Source: JALYXS01 sp051003795
Lineage (GTDB): Bacteria > Acidobacteriota > Terriglobia > Bryobacterales > Bryobacteraceae
DNA: 64,000 nucleotides
NCBI GenBank assembly: GCA_051003795.1
Contig: JBPCKZ010000244.1
Span: 4,832 to 68,831, forward strand
Direction of reading: 5' to 3'
Each line of letters begins with the position of its first letter. The stretch's first letter is position 1. Under the pieces are notes generated by a model that ran no database searches, had not been told where the DNA came from, and saw nothing but the letters and a program-made list of their open reading frames with translations. A program made the translations under genes and the position numbers. Below are positions 17,136 to 25,436 of the stretch, one piece after another.

Positions 17136-17213
17136 GGTTACCCCGCGTCGACATTATTCGAGATGAACAAGCTGTTCCGCGGCATTCCCCCGTTTTGATC
17201 AATCACGGCAGGC
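17136..17213 (-). pseudogene. Fragment of the neighbouring beta-helix gene
   Basis: The sequence 17136-17150 and onward matches the adjacent gene at 17502-17521, then jumps 36 bases and matches 17558-17620 with about 52 of 63 bases identical. On the minus strand it still reads APAVIDQNGGMPRNSLFISN, against ALAVIDQNGRMPGNSSFVAN in the intact gene. It is a diverged partial duplicate carrying a 12-codon deletion, older than the FG-GAP fragment beside it. Confidence 0.7.
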
Positions 17214-17219
17214 GCGCCC

Positions 17220-17375
17220 TTAGGGGAGTTGGTCGAGCTCGTCAGCAGTTAGATTCAGCGCTTTTCCTACCACGGGACCGTGGTGTTGCGCCCTGTCCCG
17301 GAGCTTACTAGCCAAAAGCACGAGCGTCTTGTGGATCTGTTTTGCTATTTCTGCCCGGATTTCGTCGTCAGTCAT
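17220..17375 (-). CDS. Small hypothetical protein (51 aa)
   Basis: An ATG at 17375 opens a 51-residue frame ending in TAA at 17220-17222, preceded by a GGAGAGAAAG purine tract about six bases upstream. The product begins MTDDEIRAEIAKQIHKTLVL and is predicted to be mainly helical and charged (KLRDRAQHHG, LTADELDQLP), without signal peptide or membrane segment. I recognise no family. It lies alone between gene debris and the beta-helix gene, on the same strand as both. It could be a genuine small gene or the surviving start of a decayed one. Confidence 0.45.
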   Translation of the reverse strand: MTDDEIRAEIAKQIHKTLVLLASKLRDRAQHHGPVVGKALNLTADELDQLP

Positions 17376-17427
17376 AAGCTCTTTCTCTCCTTTTAGAACG
17401 CGTTTTTTCGGTTCGAATGCCTAACCC

Positions 17428-18675
17428 TCACGGCGTTGGAATGAGCACCGTACCGCTGCCGTGATCCTCAACCGTGGCTTGGCGTCCAATAACGAACGTG
17501 TTGGCTACCCCCGCGTCGACAAAGATGTCGGCAAGCGACGATTGAAAACCATCCAGATTGTTCGCGACGAACGAGCTGTTCCCCGGCATTCTTCCGTTTT
17601 GATCGATCACAGCCAGCGCGGCTCTGGCGCGGCCTCGAATCCTGTTGCTTAGTACCGAGTTGCCCTGAGCGAAGCCCTTGATTTCGATTGCTGCGCTATT
17701 AGGGCCGAACGCGGTGCCCTCCGACGCCGACATGGTGACATCGTTGTCCACGACAATGGCGCTCGCCTCGGGCGTCGACGGCGATGGCTGGCCAAATACA
17801 TCGATGCCTACGGATGCCAGGTCCGTCCAACCGCAATCTATCGAATTATGCGCAATTAGGTACGAACCGGAACCCACCACACGAATCGCATCCGCCGCCC
17901 CAAACGTCACGCCGCCCGTCACAATCACGTTCCGCTCCGCATGAGCCCGCCCACCGATGACGCGAAGATTGATCGCGGGCTCAGTGACGTTCCGGATATT
18001 GTTCCCGGAAACGTATACTTCCACCTCCTTGTCCGGGGATCTCCCGACGGCGAACATGACAACACCCAAAGTCTGGGTGCCAGGCATCCCGCCCACGTCG
18101 ATGTCGTTGTCGAGGATTGACAGCGTTCCGGAGAAATTCTCAGGTTTTCCCGGGAAGGTTGCGTTAGGCGGGTGCGGGTTAGCGCCGACAAAAATGGCGC
18201 CGGAGACAGGGTTGGCCTGCCCTCCCTCTGTCCCAAACTCGGCAGTTGCCTCTATGCTCTCGATCCGGCAGCCGGTGACCGCCAGGCCGCCGACCGCATA
18301 TACCCAGATCGCGCCCGCCCTCGGGCGAACGAAGCGCAATCCCTGAATCGTGACGTGGGCGTCCACAGCGTCGACGAGGAATGGCCTTTCTCCGCCCTCC
18401 ATGGTCGGCATGTCGCCGTTCTCATCGCGGCTGCCTGAGATCACAACGTTCTTCGATACCGTGACCATCCGGCTGTAAATCGCCCCGGCGGGCGCGGTCG
18501 GGGGCCGGTCGAAAGAGAAATGTCCCCTCAAGACGACACGTCCACCTTGATCGACGGCTGCTTGAACCGCCGGAACATCGAGATTGGGATCGCCTCTACC
18601 AACCACCACAATGGGCCGCGCCGCTACCGTCCCCGCAAAAGCCGCGATCAGCGAAATCAATCCCAGGTGTTTCAT
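17428..18675 (-). CDS. Exported right-handed parallel beta-helix protein
   Basis: The 415-residue protein has a signal peptide (MKHLGLISLIAAFAGTVAA) and then repeated beta-helix coils with Asn-ladder-like segments: GLRFVRPRAGAIWVYAVGG, LSILDNDIDVGG, VYVSGNNIRNVTE, AIVVDNDVTMSASEG, VLSNRIRGRA and SFVANNLDGF. PVQAAVDQGG near the start resembles pectate-lyase-like folds, but no catalytic triad is evident, so a carbohydrate-related role is only possible. A good AAGGAG precedes the ATG. It lies 28 bases downstream of the 183-aa gene, probably in one operon, and a diverged piece of it lies at 17136-17213. Confidence 0.75.
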   Translation of the reverse strand: MKHLGLISLIAAFAGTVAARPIVVVGRGDPNLDVPAVQAAVDQGGRVVLRGHFSFDRPPTAPAGAIYSRMVTVSKNVVISGSRDENGDMPTMEGGERPFLVDAVDAHVTIQGLRFVRPRAGAIWVYAVGGLAVTGCRIESIEATAEFGTEGGQANPVSGAIFVGANPHPPNATFPGKPENFSGTLSILDNDIDVGGMPGTQTLGVVMFAVGRSPDKEVEVYVSGNNIRNVTEPAINLRVIGGRAHAERNVIVTGGVTFGAADAIRVVGSGSYLIAHNSIDCGWTDLASVGIDVFGQPSPSTPEASAIVVDNDVTMSASEGTAFGPNSAAIEIKGFAQGNSVLSNRIRGRARAALAVIDQNGRMPGNSSFVANNLDGFQSSLADIFVDAGVANTFVIGRQATVEDHGSGTVLIPTP

Positions 18676-18703
18676 GTTTATGTCTCCTTCGAACTTTTTC
18701 GAT

Positions 18704-19255
18704 CTATTGACCTTCGCAGGTCACCCGGCTATTCCAATCCACGAAGGCGCCGTTAGGGTTATCCCGCCAAGCCCATACGTGCAACTCGAAGTGGGCGGGC
18801 AGGCCGTACCGGTTCGGGCTGCTAACCAATAGGAACGCTTGGCCCTCGAGCACCGGCGGACTATTGTGATGTGCCAGCCAGGTGGCGGAGTCCACGATGA
18901 ACTCGACGCCCACCAGTTGCAAACGTCCCTCGGACGCCTCGTATATCAGCGCTTCCGGCCGCGAGGCATCGATTTCCCCGTCGGCCACCAGAGCGCCGTT
19001 GACGTAGTGCTGGCCCATGGCCCCGTGATCCGGACCGCTGACACAGCCGAGGAACGGCTGATAGCTGGCGGCAGTGGCGTTGTTGACGTCGATGAACTGC
19101 CGCGTGGAGTCGCGAACCAGTTGGACGAGTTTGGCCGGGACGGCATTCTCGTGAACGGCATGCGCTTGCTCGGAGTCCTTGGTCGCAGTACCACCCGCCG
19201 CGAAAAGGGGTGCGGCCGCGTTCAGCGAAATCAATCCTCGTTTTAGGTTTTTCAT
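18704..19255 (-). CDS. Exported hypothetical protein (183 aa)
   Basis: The frame is open to 19342, but the ATG at 19255, preceded by CAAGGAGA, gives MKNLKRGLISLNAAAPLFAA, a plausible signal peptide. The mature part contains VQLVRDSTRQFIDVNNATAA, FLGCVSGPDHGAMGQHYVNG and LVGVEFIVDSATWLAHH, and ends with a beta-rich HFELHVWAWRDNPNGAFVDW segment. I recognise this pattern from uncharacterised exported proteins but cannot name a function. Its ribosome site overlaps the 3' arm of a 9-bp inverted repeat (19266-19316). The downstream beta-helix gene is likely cotranscribed. Confidence 0.65.
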   Translation of the reverse strand: MKNLKRGLISLNAAAPLFAAGGTATKDSEQAHAVHENAVPAKLVQLVRDSTRQFIDVNNATAASYQPFLGCVSGPDHGAMGQHYVNGALVADGEIDASRPEALIYEASEGRLQLVGVEFIVDSATWLAHHNSPPVLEGQAFLLVSSPNRYGLPAHFELHVWAWRDNPNGAFVDWNSRVTCEGQ

Positions 19256-19265
19256 TTTGATGTCT

Positions 19266-19316
19266 CCTTGTGTCGCCCGTGGAAAGTTAACAGAGCGGGT
19301 GGGCGCAGACACAAGG
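19266..19316 (-). promoter_or_regulatory. Inverted repeat covering the ribosome site of the 183-aa gene
   Basis: CCTTGTGTC (19266-19274) and GACACAAGG (19308-19316) are perfect 9-bp arms, with further GC pairing inside. In the mRNA of the minus-strand gene the 3' arm ends in ACAAGG, which forms most of the AAGGAG ribosome site. Folding would hide the site. It could instead be a protein-binding operator, since the 19479 regulator gene diverges from here. Confidence 0.45.
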
Positions 19317-19478
19317 TAAGCCAGCATTGGCGAGCGGAACAATGCCAGTCGTCACTGTTTGCCGTCTCATTCTTGTCCAGAGATTAATTACTGAAAATGC
19401 ACGGGTTAAAAAACCACATCTCCCCGCAATCGGCTTCGGTAGGGCTGTGGTAGGCTTACTCAATCGGAATTCGCGCCG

Positions 19479-21361
19479 ATGCCAACCCAGGATTCTGAGC
19501 GGATCGTCCGCTTCTCCGCCTTCGAACTGGATCTTCAAGCCGGAGAGTTGCGCCGTTCAGGAGTCCGCTTACCGGTCCAGGGGCGTCCCTTGCAGGTGCT
19601 GACTATCCTTCTCAGGACTCCCGGTCAGCTTGTCACCGGCGAGCAAATGCGGGGAGAACTCTGGCCGGCCGATACCTTCGTCGACTTCGAACACGGGGTT
19701 AGAAATGCCGTTGCCCGGCTTCGCGCCGTTCTAGGCGATAACGCCGAGAGGCCACGCTTCGTAGAAACTCTCCCGCGTCGGGGATACCGCTTTATTGGGG
19801 CCGTGGCCGCCGTGGCCGCCGCCGCGCAGCCTGTCCCGGTCACGCAAGCCGTCCAGCCAGCGCCACCCGGAAATCGCTGGCGGATTGCGCTGGTTGCTTT
19901 CCTTTGCCTCGGCGCCCTGGCGGGAGCGGCCACTTGGATTTACGATCGTTTTCGTGGGAATCCTGCCGGTGTTCAGATCGAGTCTCTCGCGGTTTTACCG
20001 CTGGAGAATCTGTCGGGCGACCCGGCACAGGATTATTTCGCCGACGGGATCACCGATGAGTTGATCACTACGTTGGCAAAAATCGATTCGGTGAAGGTGA
20101 TTTCCCGCACGTCGTTGATGCAGTACAAAGGCGTGCATACCAAGCCCCTGCCGCAAATTGCCCGCGAACTTGGCGTCGACGCCGTCGTCGAGGGAACCCT
20201 GTCGCGCACCGGCGACCGGGTACGAGTCACGGCGCAACTCATCGAGGCAAGTACGGATCGGCATATCTGGGCCGATCGTTACGACCGCAGTGCGCGCGAT
20301 ATTCGGCTTCTGGAAAATGAGATTGCCAGGGCGATCGCGGAGCAACTGCGAGGCAAGCTCAATCCCCAGGAACAGCGCCGTCTCAGCGGCAATCCGATTG
20401 ACCCTGCCGCGCACGAGGCCTATCTCCAAGGCCGATACCTCTGGAATCGGCGCACTCCGCCAGCGCTGAAAGAGGCAATTCGATACTTCACCCAGGCAAT
20501 CGAAAAAGAACCCCGGTACGCGGAAGCGTATGCCGGGCGTGCCCAAGCTTACATCGTGCTCGGTAGCGGGGGGATGGAGGCGATCCCTCCTCAAGAGGCT
20601 CTGTCAAAAGCGAGGCCTGATGCGGAGAAGGCCGTGCAGTTGGATGGAACCAGTTCGGAGGCTCACTCCGCGCGTGCAGCGATCCGGTTCATTACGAATG
20701 GGATTGGCGTGGCTCGGAGACAGAATCTCGGCGCGCCATCGAGTTGAGCCCCAGTAACGCAACCGCGCAGTATTGGTATGGGCAGTCTCTGTGTAACCTG
20801 GAGCGTTTCGAGGAATGTCTTGCCGAGACCGCTCGCGCGCATTCACTCGATCCCGCCTACCTGAACGCTGGGGTGGACGTGGGACACAGGCTGTATGAGG
20901 CGCGGCGGTATGCCGAGGCCATCGCACCGATACGGAAGGTGCTCGAATTCAATCCGGATTACGCTGTTGGTCATCTCTGTCTTGGTCAGGTTTACGAAGC
21001 AAATCGGATGTATCCGGAAGTCATATCGGAATTGCTGAAATCAGTCGAGTTGTCCGGCGGCGCCCCCATGGACGTCGCCGCTTTAGGCCATGCCTACGCG
21101 GTTTCCGGCCATAGAGCCGAGGCGCGCAAGGCACTCCAGAAGCTTGAGGAACTCGCAACGAGGCGCTACGTATCGAATTTTCCGCGGGCTCTGATCTACG
21201 CCGGACTCGGGGAAAACGATCGGGCGCTGGAATTGTTGGAACGGGCGTTTCAGGAGCGCTCCTCGGGGATGGTGAAACTCAAGGTCGATCCTCGGCTCGA
21301 CCCATTGCGTGGGGACGCGCGTTTCACCGCTCTGGTGCGCCGCGTGGGTCTTACGCCATAG
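19479..21361 (+). pseudogene. Winged-helix/TolB-like/TPR regulator, interrupted by a frameshift
   Basis: The first part (19479-20747) encodes an OmpR-type winged-helix DNA-binding domain (about residues 8-105, ending FVETLPRRGYRFIG), a linker, one membrane helix (IALVAFLCLGALAGAATWIY, about 136-155), a TolB-like domain (VLPLENLSGD) and early TPRs, then runs out of frame after ARAAIRF. The second part continues from base 20690 in another frame with HYEWDWRGSETESRRAIELS and further TPRs to 21361. Losing one C near 20688-20690 (CGGTTCATTAC where CGGTTCCATTAC is expected) explains the break. Intact relatives are CadC-like membrane regulators, abundant in Acidobacteria. It could also be a sequencing error. 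Confidence 0.8.
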
Positions 21362-21386
21362 GCTGGACGGCAGTGTGAATCGAATC

Positions 21387-21836
21387 TCAGCTATTTTCCG
21401 CAAGCGCCACCCCATGCCGGTACGCGAACGTCTTCTCCAGCTTTCTTTTCACGAACCCGCCACCTAAAACCCGCCCGACCGCTCCGAACGGCAACTCGTA
21501 CTCAACATGATCCAGCAGAAAGCAGGCATCCGGCCCATCCGGCTCAATCACGTGCGTGTGTTCCCAAAACTTGAACGGGCCTTCCTCCTGAAAATCGGTG
21601 AATTGCCGTTCCGCTACGTAGTTCTTATGCCGCGCGACCCAGCGTAGCCGAAACGGACCGTAGCCCATCGCCAGCACCACGCGCGCGCCGTCGCGAATGC
21701 CGCCGGTGTGCTCCACAACCTCGACCGGATCGCCTGGCGGGATTAGTTTCCGAAGAGCTTCCGGGCGCTCATGCCACGCGAACACCCGTTCGGCCGGAGC
21801 CGGAATGCGCGTGCGGTATTCGAAAACCTCTTTCAC
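21387..21836 (-). CDS. SRPBCC (START-like) family protein
   Basis: The 149-residue protein begins with a typical SRPBCC/polyketide-cyclase-like strand (EVFEYRTRIPAPAERVFAWH) and continues IRDGARVVLAMGYGPFRLRW, DFQEEGPFKFWEHTHVIEP and LLDHVEYELPFG, matching small ligand-binding START-fold proteins. The ligand is unknown. The ATG at 21836 overlaps the stop of the upstream FG-GAP gene (ATGA at 21833-21836), so the two are coupled. No catalytic residues can be named. Confidence 0.8.
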   Translation of the reverse strand: MKEVFEYRTRIPAPAERVFAWHERPEALRKLIPPGDPVEVVEHTGGIRDGARVVLAMGYGPFRLRWVARHKNYVAERQFTDFQEEGPFKFWEHTHVIEPDGPDACFLLDHVEYELPFGAVGRVLGGGFVKRKLEKTFAYRHGVALAENS

Positions 21837-22972
21837 CGCTTCGTCAAATTCTCAAACAAAAACAGCCCGCTCTTTCCGGCCACTACGATATCCAGGTCTC
21901 CATCGGCATCGATATCGACCACCGGAATCTGCATGCCGCCGCCGGTTCGCGTGCTGTAGTCGATCACGTGCTTCACCCACTCCACCTTGCCGTCCGGCAG
22001 CTTCAGATATTCGTACCAGTAAACGCCCAGCGGCTCGCGCTCGCCGGGGTCGCGCCCGTTATGCGCCATGTAGCGCTTGCCTGTCACGAAATCCATTTTG
22101 CCGTCCCCATTCAAATCGACCATGGTCATGGCGTGCGCTTGCGACCAGCTATCGTCGATAACGTGCTTGGTCCACTTGCCGCCTTCGCCTTGCTCCATCC
22201 AGAAGATGCCGTAATCGTGCGCGAGCGAGGTCACGATGTCGTTGCGGCCGTCGCCATTCACATCCAATGCGTAAATGAACCCCGTTGCGCCCAGGTTGAA
22301 GTCGGGGTGAAACTTCCAATCGGGCGAGCGCGGGTCGGCGGGCGCTTCGAGCCAGCCTTTGGAGGTGATAATGTCGTTGCGGCCATCGCCATTGATATCG
22401 CCCACGCCAACCCCATGGCCGTAGCTCTTGGGGCTGACCACGTGCTTCACGAATTCGTGGTTCTTCACCTCGTACCACGCCAGCGGCGCGGCTTCGGATC
22501 CGAACTGCGGCAGCAATTCCCGCGCTTTGCCGTCGTTATCCAAGTCCACCAGAAACGCGAATTCGACGTTGAAGCCGGAATCGATCGGATGTTCCTTCCA
22601 CTCGCCCGCGCCGCCTTTACCCGGGTTCTCGTTCCACCAGAGCTTTTTGGAAAACCATGTGGCACTAACGATATCGGGATAGCCGTCGCCATTCACGTCG
22701 AGCGGCAGATCGCTGAAGCTCTCGATGTAGTTCTGCGTGTAGTTGAGCGTGCGGAACCGGTGCTTGGTCCACTTGGGCGCCTCATACCAGAATTCGCCCG
22801 AGACGATGTCGAGCTTGCCGTCCCGATTGACGTCCGTCACCGCGCACGGCTCGCTCGATCCCGGATCGATGGCGTGCTTCTCGAACGGAATGTCGGGAGG
22901 GCGGCCGACGGTCCAGGCGACCGCCGACACTCCGACGAGGCATGCCGCGAGGGCGAAAACGTGACGGTTCAT
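21833..22972 (-). CDS. Exported FG-GAP/VCBS repeat protein
   Basis: The 379-residue protein has a signal peptide (MNRHVFALAACLVGVSAVAW) followed by six or more FG-GAP/VCBS-type blades containing calcium-binding-like loops: DVNRDGKLDIVSGEF, DVNGDGYPDIVSATW, DINGDGRNDIITSKG, DVNGDGRNDIVTSLA, DLNGDGKMDFVTGKR and DIDADGDLDIVVAGK. It is predicted to be a secreted propeller; any binding partner or enzymatic role is unknown. The ATG at 22972 is only 14 bases from the divergent cytochrome start at 22987. Exact pieces of this gene also occur at 16864-16929. Confidence 0.85.
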   Translation of the reverse strand: MNRHVFALAACLVGVSAVAWTVGRPPDIPFEKHAIDPGSSEPCAVTDVNRDGKLDIVSGEFWYEAPKWTKHRFRTLNYTQNYIESFSDLPLDVNGDGYPDIVSATWFSKKLWWNENPGKGGAGEWKEHPIDSGFNVEFAFLVDLDNDGKARELLPQFGSEAAPLAWYEVKNHEFVKHVVSPKSYGHGVGVGDINGDGRNDIITSKGWLEAPADPRSPDWKFHPDFNLGATGFIYALDVNGDGRNDIVTSLAHDYGIFWMEQGEGGKWTKHVIDDSWSQAHAMTMVDLNGDGKMDFVTGKRYMAHNGRDPGEREPLGVYWYEYLKLPDGKVEWVKHVIDYSTRTGGGMQIPVVDIDADGDLDIVVAGKSGLFLFENLTKR

Positions 22973-22986
22973 AATAATCGATCATA

Positions 22987-23829
22987 ATGGATTACGCCAT
23001 GCGTCTACTTCCGGTGCTGTTACTTGCCGCCACATCCGGCGCTCTTTCACTGCGCGCTTTTCAACACGGGCAATATCTCAGGGAATCTCACAATCCGGCG
23101 ATTGGAAATCCCGAGGCCATCGCCGCCGGAGGCCAGCTTTTTGCCAGATCCTGCGCCGCGTGCCATGGGCCCGATGGGAGCGGCGGGCGCGGGCCGAATC
23201 TGGTACGCCGCGCTTTGTGGCACCCGCTCAGCGACGAGACCATGTTCAGCACCATTCGCAACGGAGTTCCCGGCGCCGACATGCCGCCGACCAAACTGCC
23301 GGACGATCAAACATGGAGCCTGGTCGCCTTCATCCACGCGCTGACGGGACCGGCGAGCGACAACCCCGTTCCGGGCGATCCGTCCGCTGGGGAAAAAGTG
23401 TTCTGGAGCGGCACGGCGGGATGTTCGAATTGCCATGCGATTCGCGGCCGCGGGACCCGCATGGCGCCCGATTTGAGCAATATCGGAGGCAGCCAACCTC
23501 TGGCAGTCATCAAAGAATCGATACTCGAGCCATCGAAGGATCTCACGTACGCGGGGAAGGAGGCTGTCACCGTAATTATGAAGAATGGAGAGACCATCAA
23601 AGGAGTAGCCCGCAATCGCAGCAATTATTCTCTTCAGGTGGTGGACCGGAAGGGCGATTTACACTTGATCTCCATGACCGATGTGAAAGAATTAACCGTT
23701 TTGGACCACTCGTTGATGCCTTCCGATTATGGCAAGCGGTTACCACCCGATGAATTACGCGATCTACTCGCCTATCTGGCGCGCCAGGCCGTGCGGGACA
23801 CGCCGCTCTCCGAAAAGGATTCACAATAA
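22987..23829 (+). CDS. Exported diheme cytochrome c
   Basis: The 280-residue protein has a signal peptide (RLLPVLLLAATSGALS) and two heme-binding motifs, CAACHGPDG at about residue 58 and CSNCHAIRG at about 146. The C-terminal half (GKEAVTVIMKNGETIKG, RKGDLHLISMTDVKEL, LPPDELRDLLAYLARQ) matches the PVV-type heme-binding domain seen in Planctomycetes, Verrucomicrobia and Acidobacteria. Its TAA overlaps the ATG of the PQQ-propeller gene (TAATG), so it is probably the periplasmic electron acceptor of that dehydrogenase. ATG codons at 22987 and 22999 are both possible; no strong ribosome site is seen. Confidence 0.88.
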   Translation: MDYAMRLLPVLLLAATSGALSLRAFQHGQYLRESHNPAIGNPEAIAAGGQLFARSCAACHGPDGSGGRGPNLVRRALWHPLSDETMFSTIRNGVPGADMPPTKLPDDQTWSLVAFIHALTGPASDNPVPGDPSAGEKVFWSGTAGCSNCHAIRGRGTRMAPDLSNIGGSQPLAVIKESILEPSKDLTYAGKEAVTVIMKNGETIKGVARNRSNYSLQVVDRKGDLHLISMTDVKELTVLDHSLMPSDYGKRLPPDELRDLLAYLARQAVRDTPLSEKDSQ

Positions 23830-25424
23830 TGCGGATACTCATTTTCCTGGCCGCGCTTGGCGCCTGCGCAATCGCGCAAGTACGGTACGAAGATATTTTG
23901 AAAGGGCCGGGCGAGAACTGGCTGACTTACTCGGGCACGTATCAAGGCTCGCGCTATAGTCCGCTCAAGAAGATCACTGTCGCTAATGCCGGAAATTTGG
24001 TTCCTCAGTGGGTCTATCACGTGCCCAACGCGCGAGGTCTGCGAACCTCGCCAATTGTCTACAACGGCATAATGTACGTGACCAACACGAATTCCGTCTA
24101 CGCGATCGACGCCCGCTCGGGCCGCGAAGTATGGCAGTATCTGGACACGCGCGCCAAGAAGCAGGGCGTGAACCGCGGCGCCGCGATCCTGGGCGGCTTA
24201 GTCTATTTCACGACCGCCGACAATTACCTGACCGCGCTCGACCGCCAGACGGGAGCGCTCATATTTTCCCGGCAATTCGCGGATGCCGATAAGGGCATCA
24301 CGTCCACTTCGGCGCCGCTCATCGTGAAAGACATGGTAATCGTGGGCAGCGCGGGCGGCGATAGCGGCATGCGCGGATTCATCGCGGCGCTTTCGCCAAA
24401 AAACGGAGACGAGATCTGGCGCACCTACACCGTCCCCGCGAAAGGCGAGCCGGGCGCGGAAAGCTGGGGCGACTACGTGGAGTGGGGCGGCGGCGCCACG
24501 TGGCTCTCGGGCACCTTCGACCCCGAGTCGAATACGCTCTACTGGACAACCGGGAATCCTTGGCCCGATTTCGCGGGCGCGCCTCGCAAAGGGGAAAACC
24601 TCTACACCTGTTCCCTGGTGGCGCTCGACCTTGCGACCGGCAAGGTGAAATGGTACTTCCAGTTCACGCCGCACGATACGCACGATTGGGACGCGCAGAG
24701 TTGGCCCATCCTCATCGACATGCCCTGGAAGGGCAAGCCGCGCAAAGTGGTGTTGCACGCCAATCGGAACGGCTTCTTCTATGCGCTGGACCGGACCACC
24801 GGAGAGTTTCTGCGGGCCACGCAATTGATCGATCATGTGACTTGGGCGACGGGTGTCGACGAGAAGGGCCGCCCCATGCGCATCGAAGGCAAAGATCCGA
24901 CGCCCGAGGGGAATTGGGTTTGCCCCAGCGTGAAAGGCGCGACGAATTGGATGGGGCAGAGCTACAACCCCGGCACGGGCCTTCTGTATGTGCTGACGCT
25001 CGAGCAATGCGGAATGTTTACGAGTTCGTCGATGACGCCCGTTCCGATGAAAAATTTCGGCGGCGGCGGCGCGACGGAAGAAGGCGGACAGGTGATCTTG
25101 CGCGCGCTTGATCCGGCAACCGGCAAACGGGTTTGGGAGTATCCAATGACAGGCTCGGGCCGCATGTGGACGGGCACGGTTTCGACCGCCGGCGGAGTGT
25201 TGTTCACCGGGGACGACGACGGTTACATGGTAGCGCTCGACGCCAAGACCGGGAAGCACCTCTGGCATTTCAATATGGGCGAACTGCTGACCGCGTCGCC
25301 GATCACCTACGAAGTGGATGGGAAGCAGTATGTGGCGATCGCGTCCGCAACGTCGGTGTTCTCATTTGGGCTGTTTGAGCCGATGAAGGCGGAGCCGATG
25401 CCGAAGGTGACGATCCAACACTGA
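23829..25424 (+). CDS. PQQ-dependent dehydrogenase-like eight-bladed propeller
   Basis: The 531-residue exported protein (MRILIFLAALGACAIAQ signal) shows the PQQ-dehydrogenase pattern: NWLTYSGTYQGSRYSPL, VYAIDARSGREVWQY, GWL-type blade motifs, WTTGNPWPDF, TPHDTHDWDAQSWPI, VVLHANRNGFFYALDRTTG, LDPATGKRVWEYP and VALDAKTGKHLWHFNMG. This is the quinoprotein alcohol dehydrogenase fold. It lacks its own heme domain, which fits the partner cytochrome encoded directly upstream. The substrate is unknown, and PQQ binding is inferred from the family because the Trp-docking and Cys-Cys features are not clearly seen. Confidence 0.88.
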   Translation: MRILIFLAALGACAIAQVRYEDILKGPGENWLTYSGTYQGSRYSPLKKITVANAGNLVPQWVYHVPNARGLRTSPIVYNGIMYVTNTNSVYAIDARSGREVWQYLDTRAKKQGVNRGAAILGGLVYFTTADNYLTALDRQTGALIFSRQFADADKGITSTSAPLIVKDMVIVGSAGGDSGMRGFIAALSPKNGDEIWRTYTVPAKGEPGAESWGDYVEWGGGATWLSGTFDPESNTLYWTTGNPWPDFAGAPRKGENLYTCSLVALDLATGKVKWYFQFTPHDTHDWDAQSWPILIDMPWKGKPRKVVLHANRNGFFYALDRTTGEFLRATQLIDHVTWATGVDEKGRPMRIEGKDPTPEGNWVCPSVKGATNWMGQSYNPGTGLLYVLTLEQCGMFTSSSMTPVPMKNFGGGGATEEGGQVILRALDPATGKRVWEYPMTGSGRMWTGTVSTAGGVLFTGDDDGYMVALDAKTGKHLWHFNMGELLTASPITYEVDGKQYVAIASATSVFSFGLFEPMKAEPMPKVTIQH

Positions 25425-25436
25425 GGTTTGCGGCAT

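Noticed and set aside
17400..17425. GGTTCGAAT, resembling a tRNA T-loop
   Set aside because: No acceptor stem, anticodon arm or D-arm can be folded around it.
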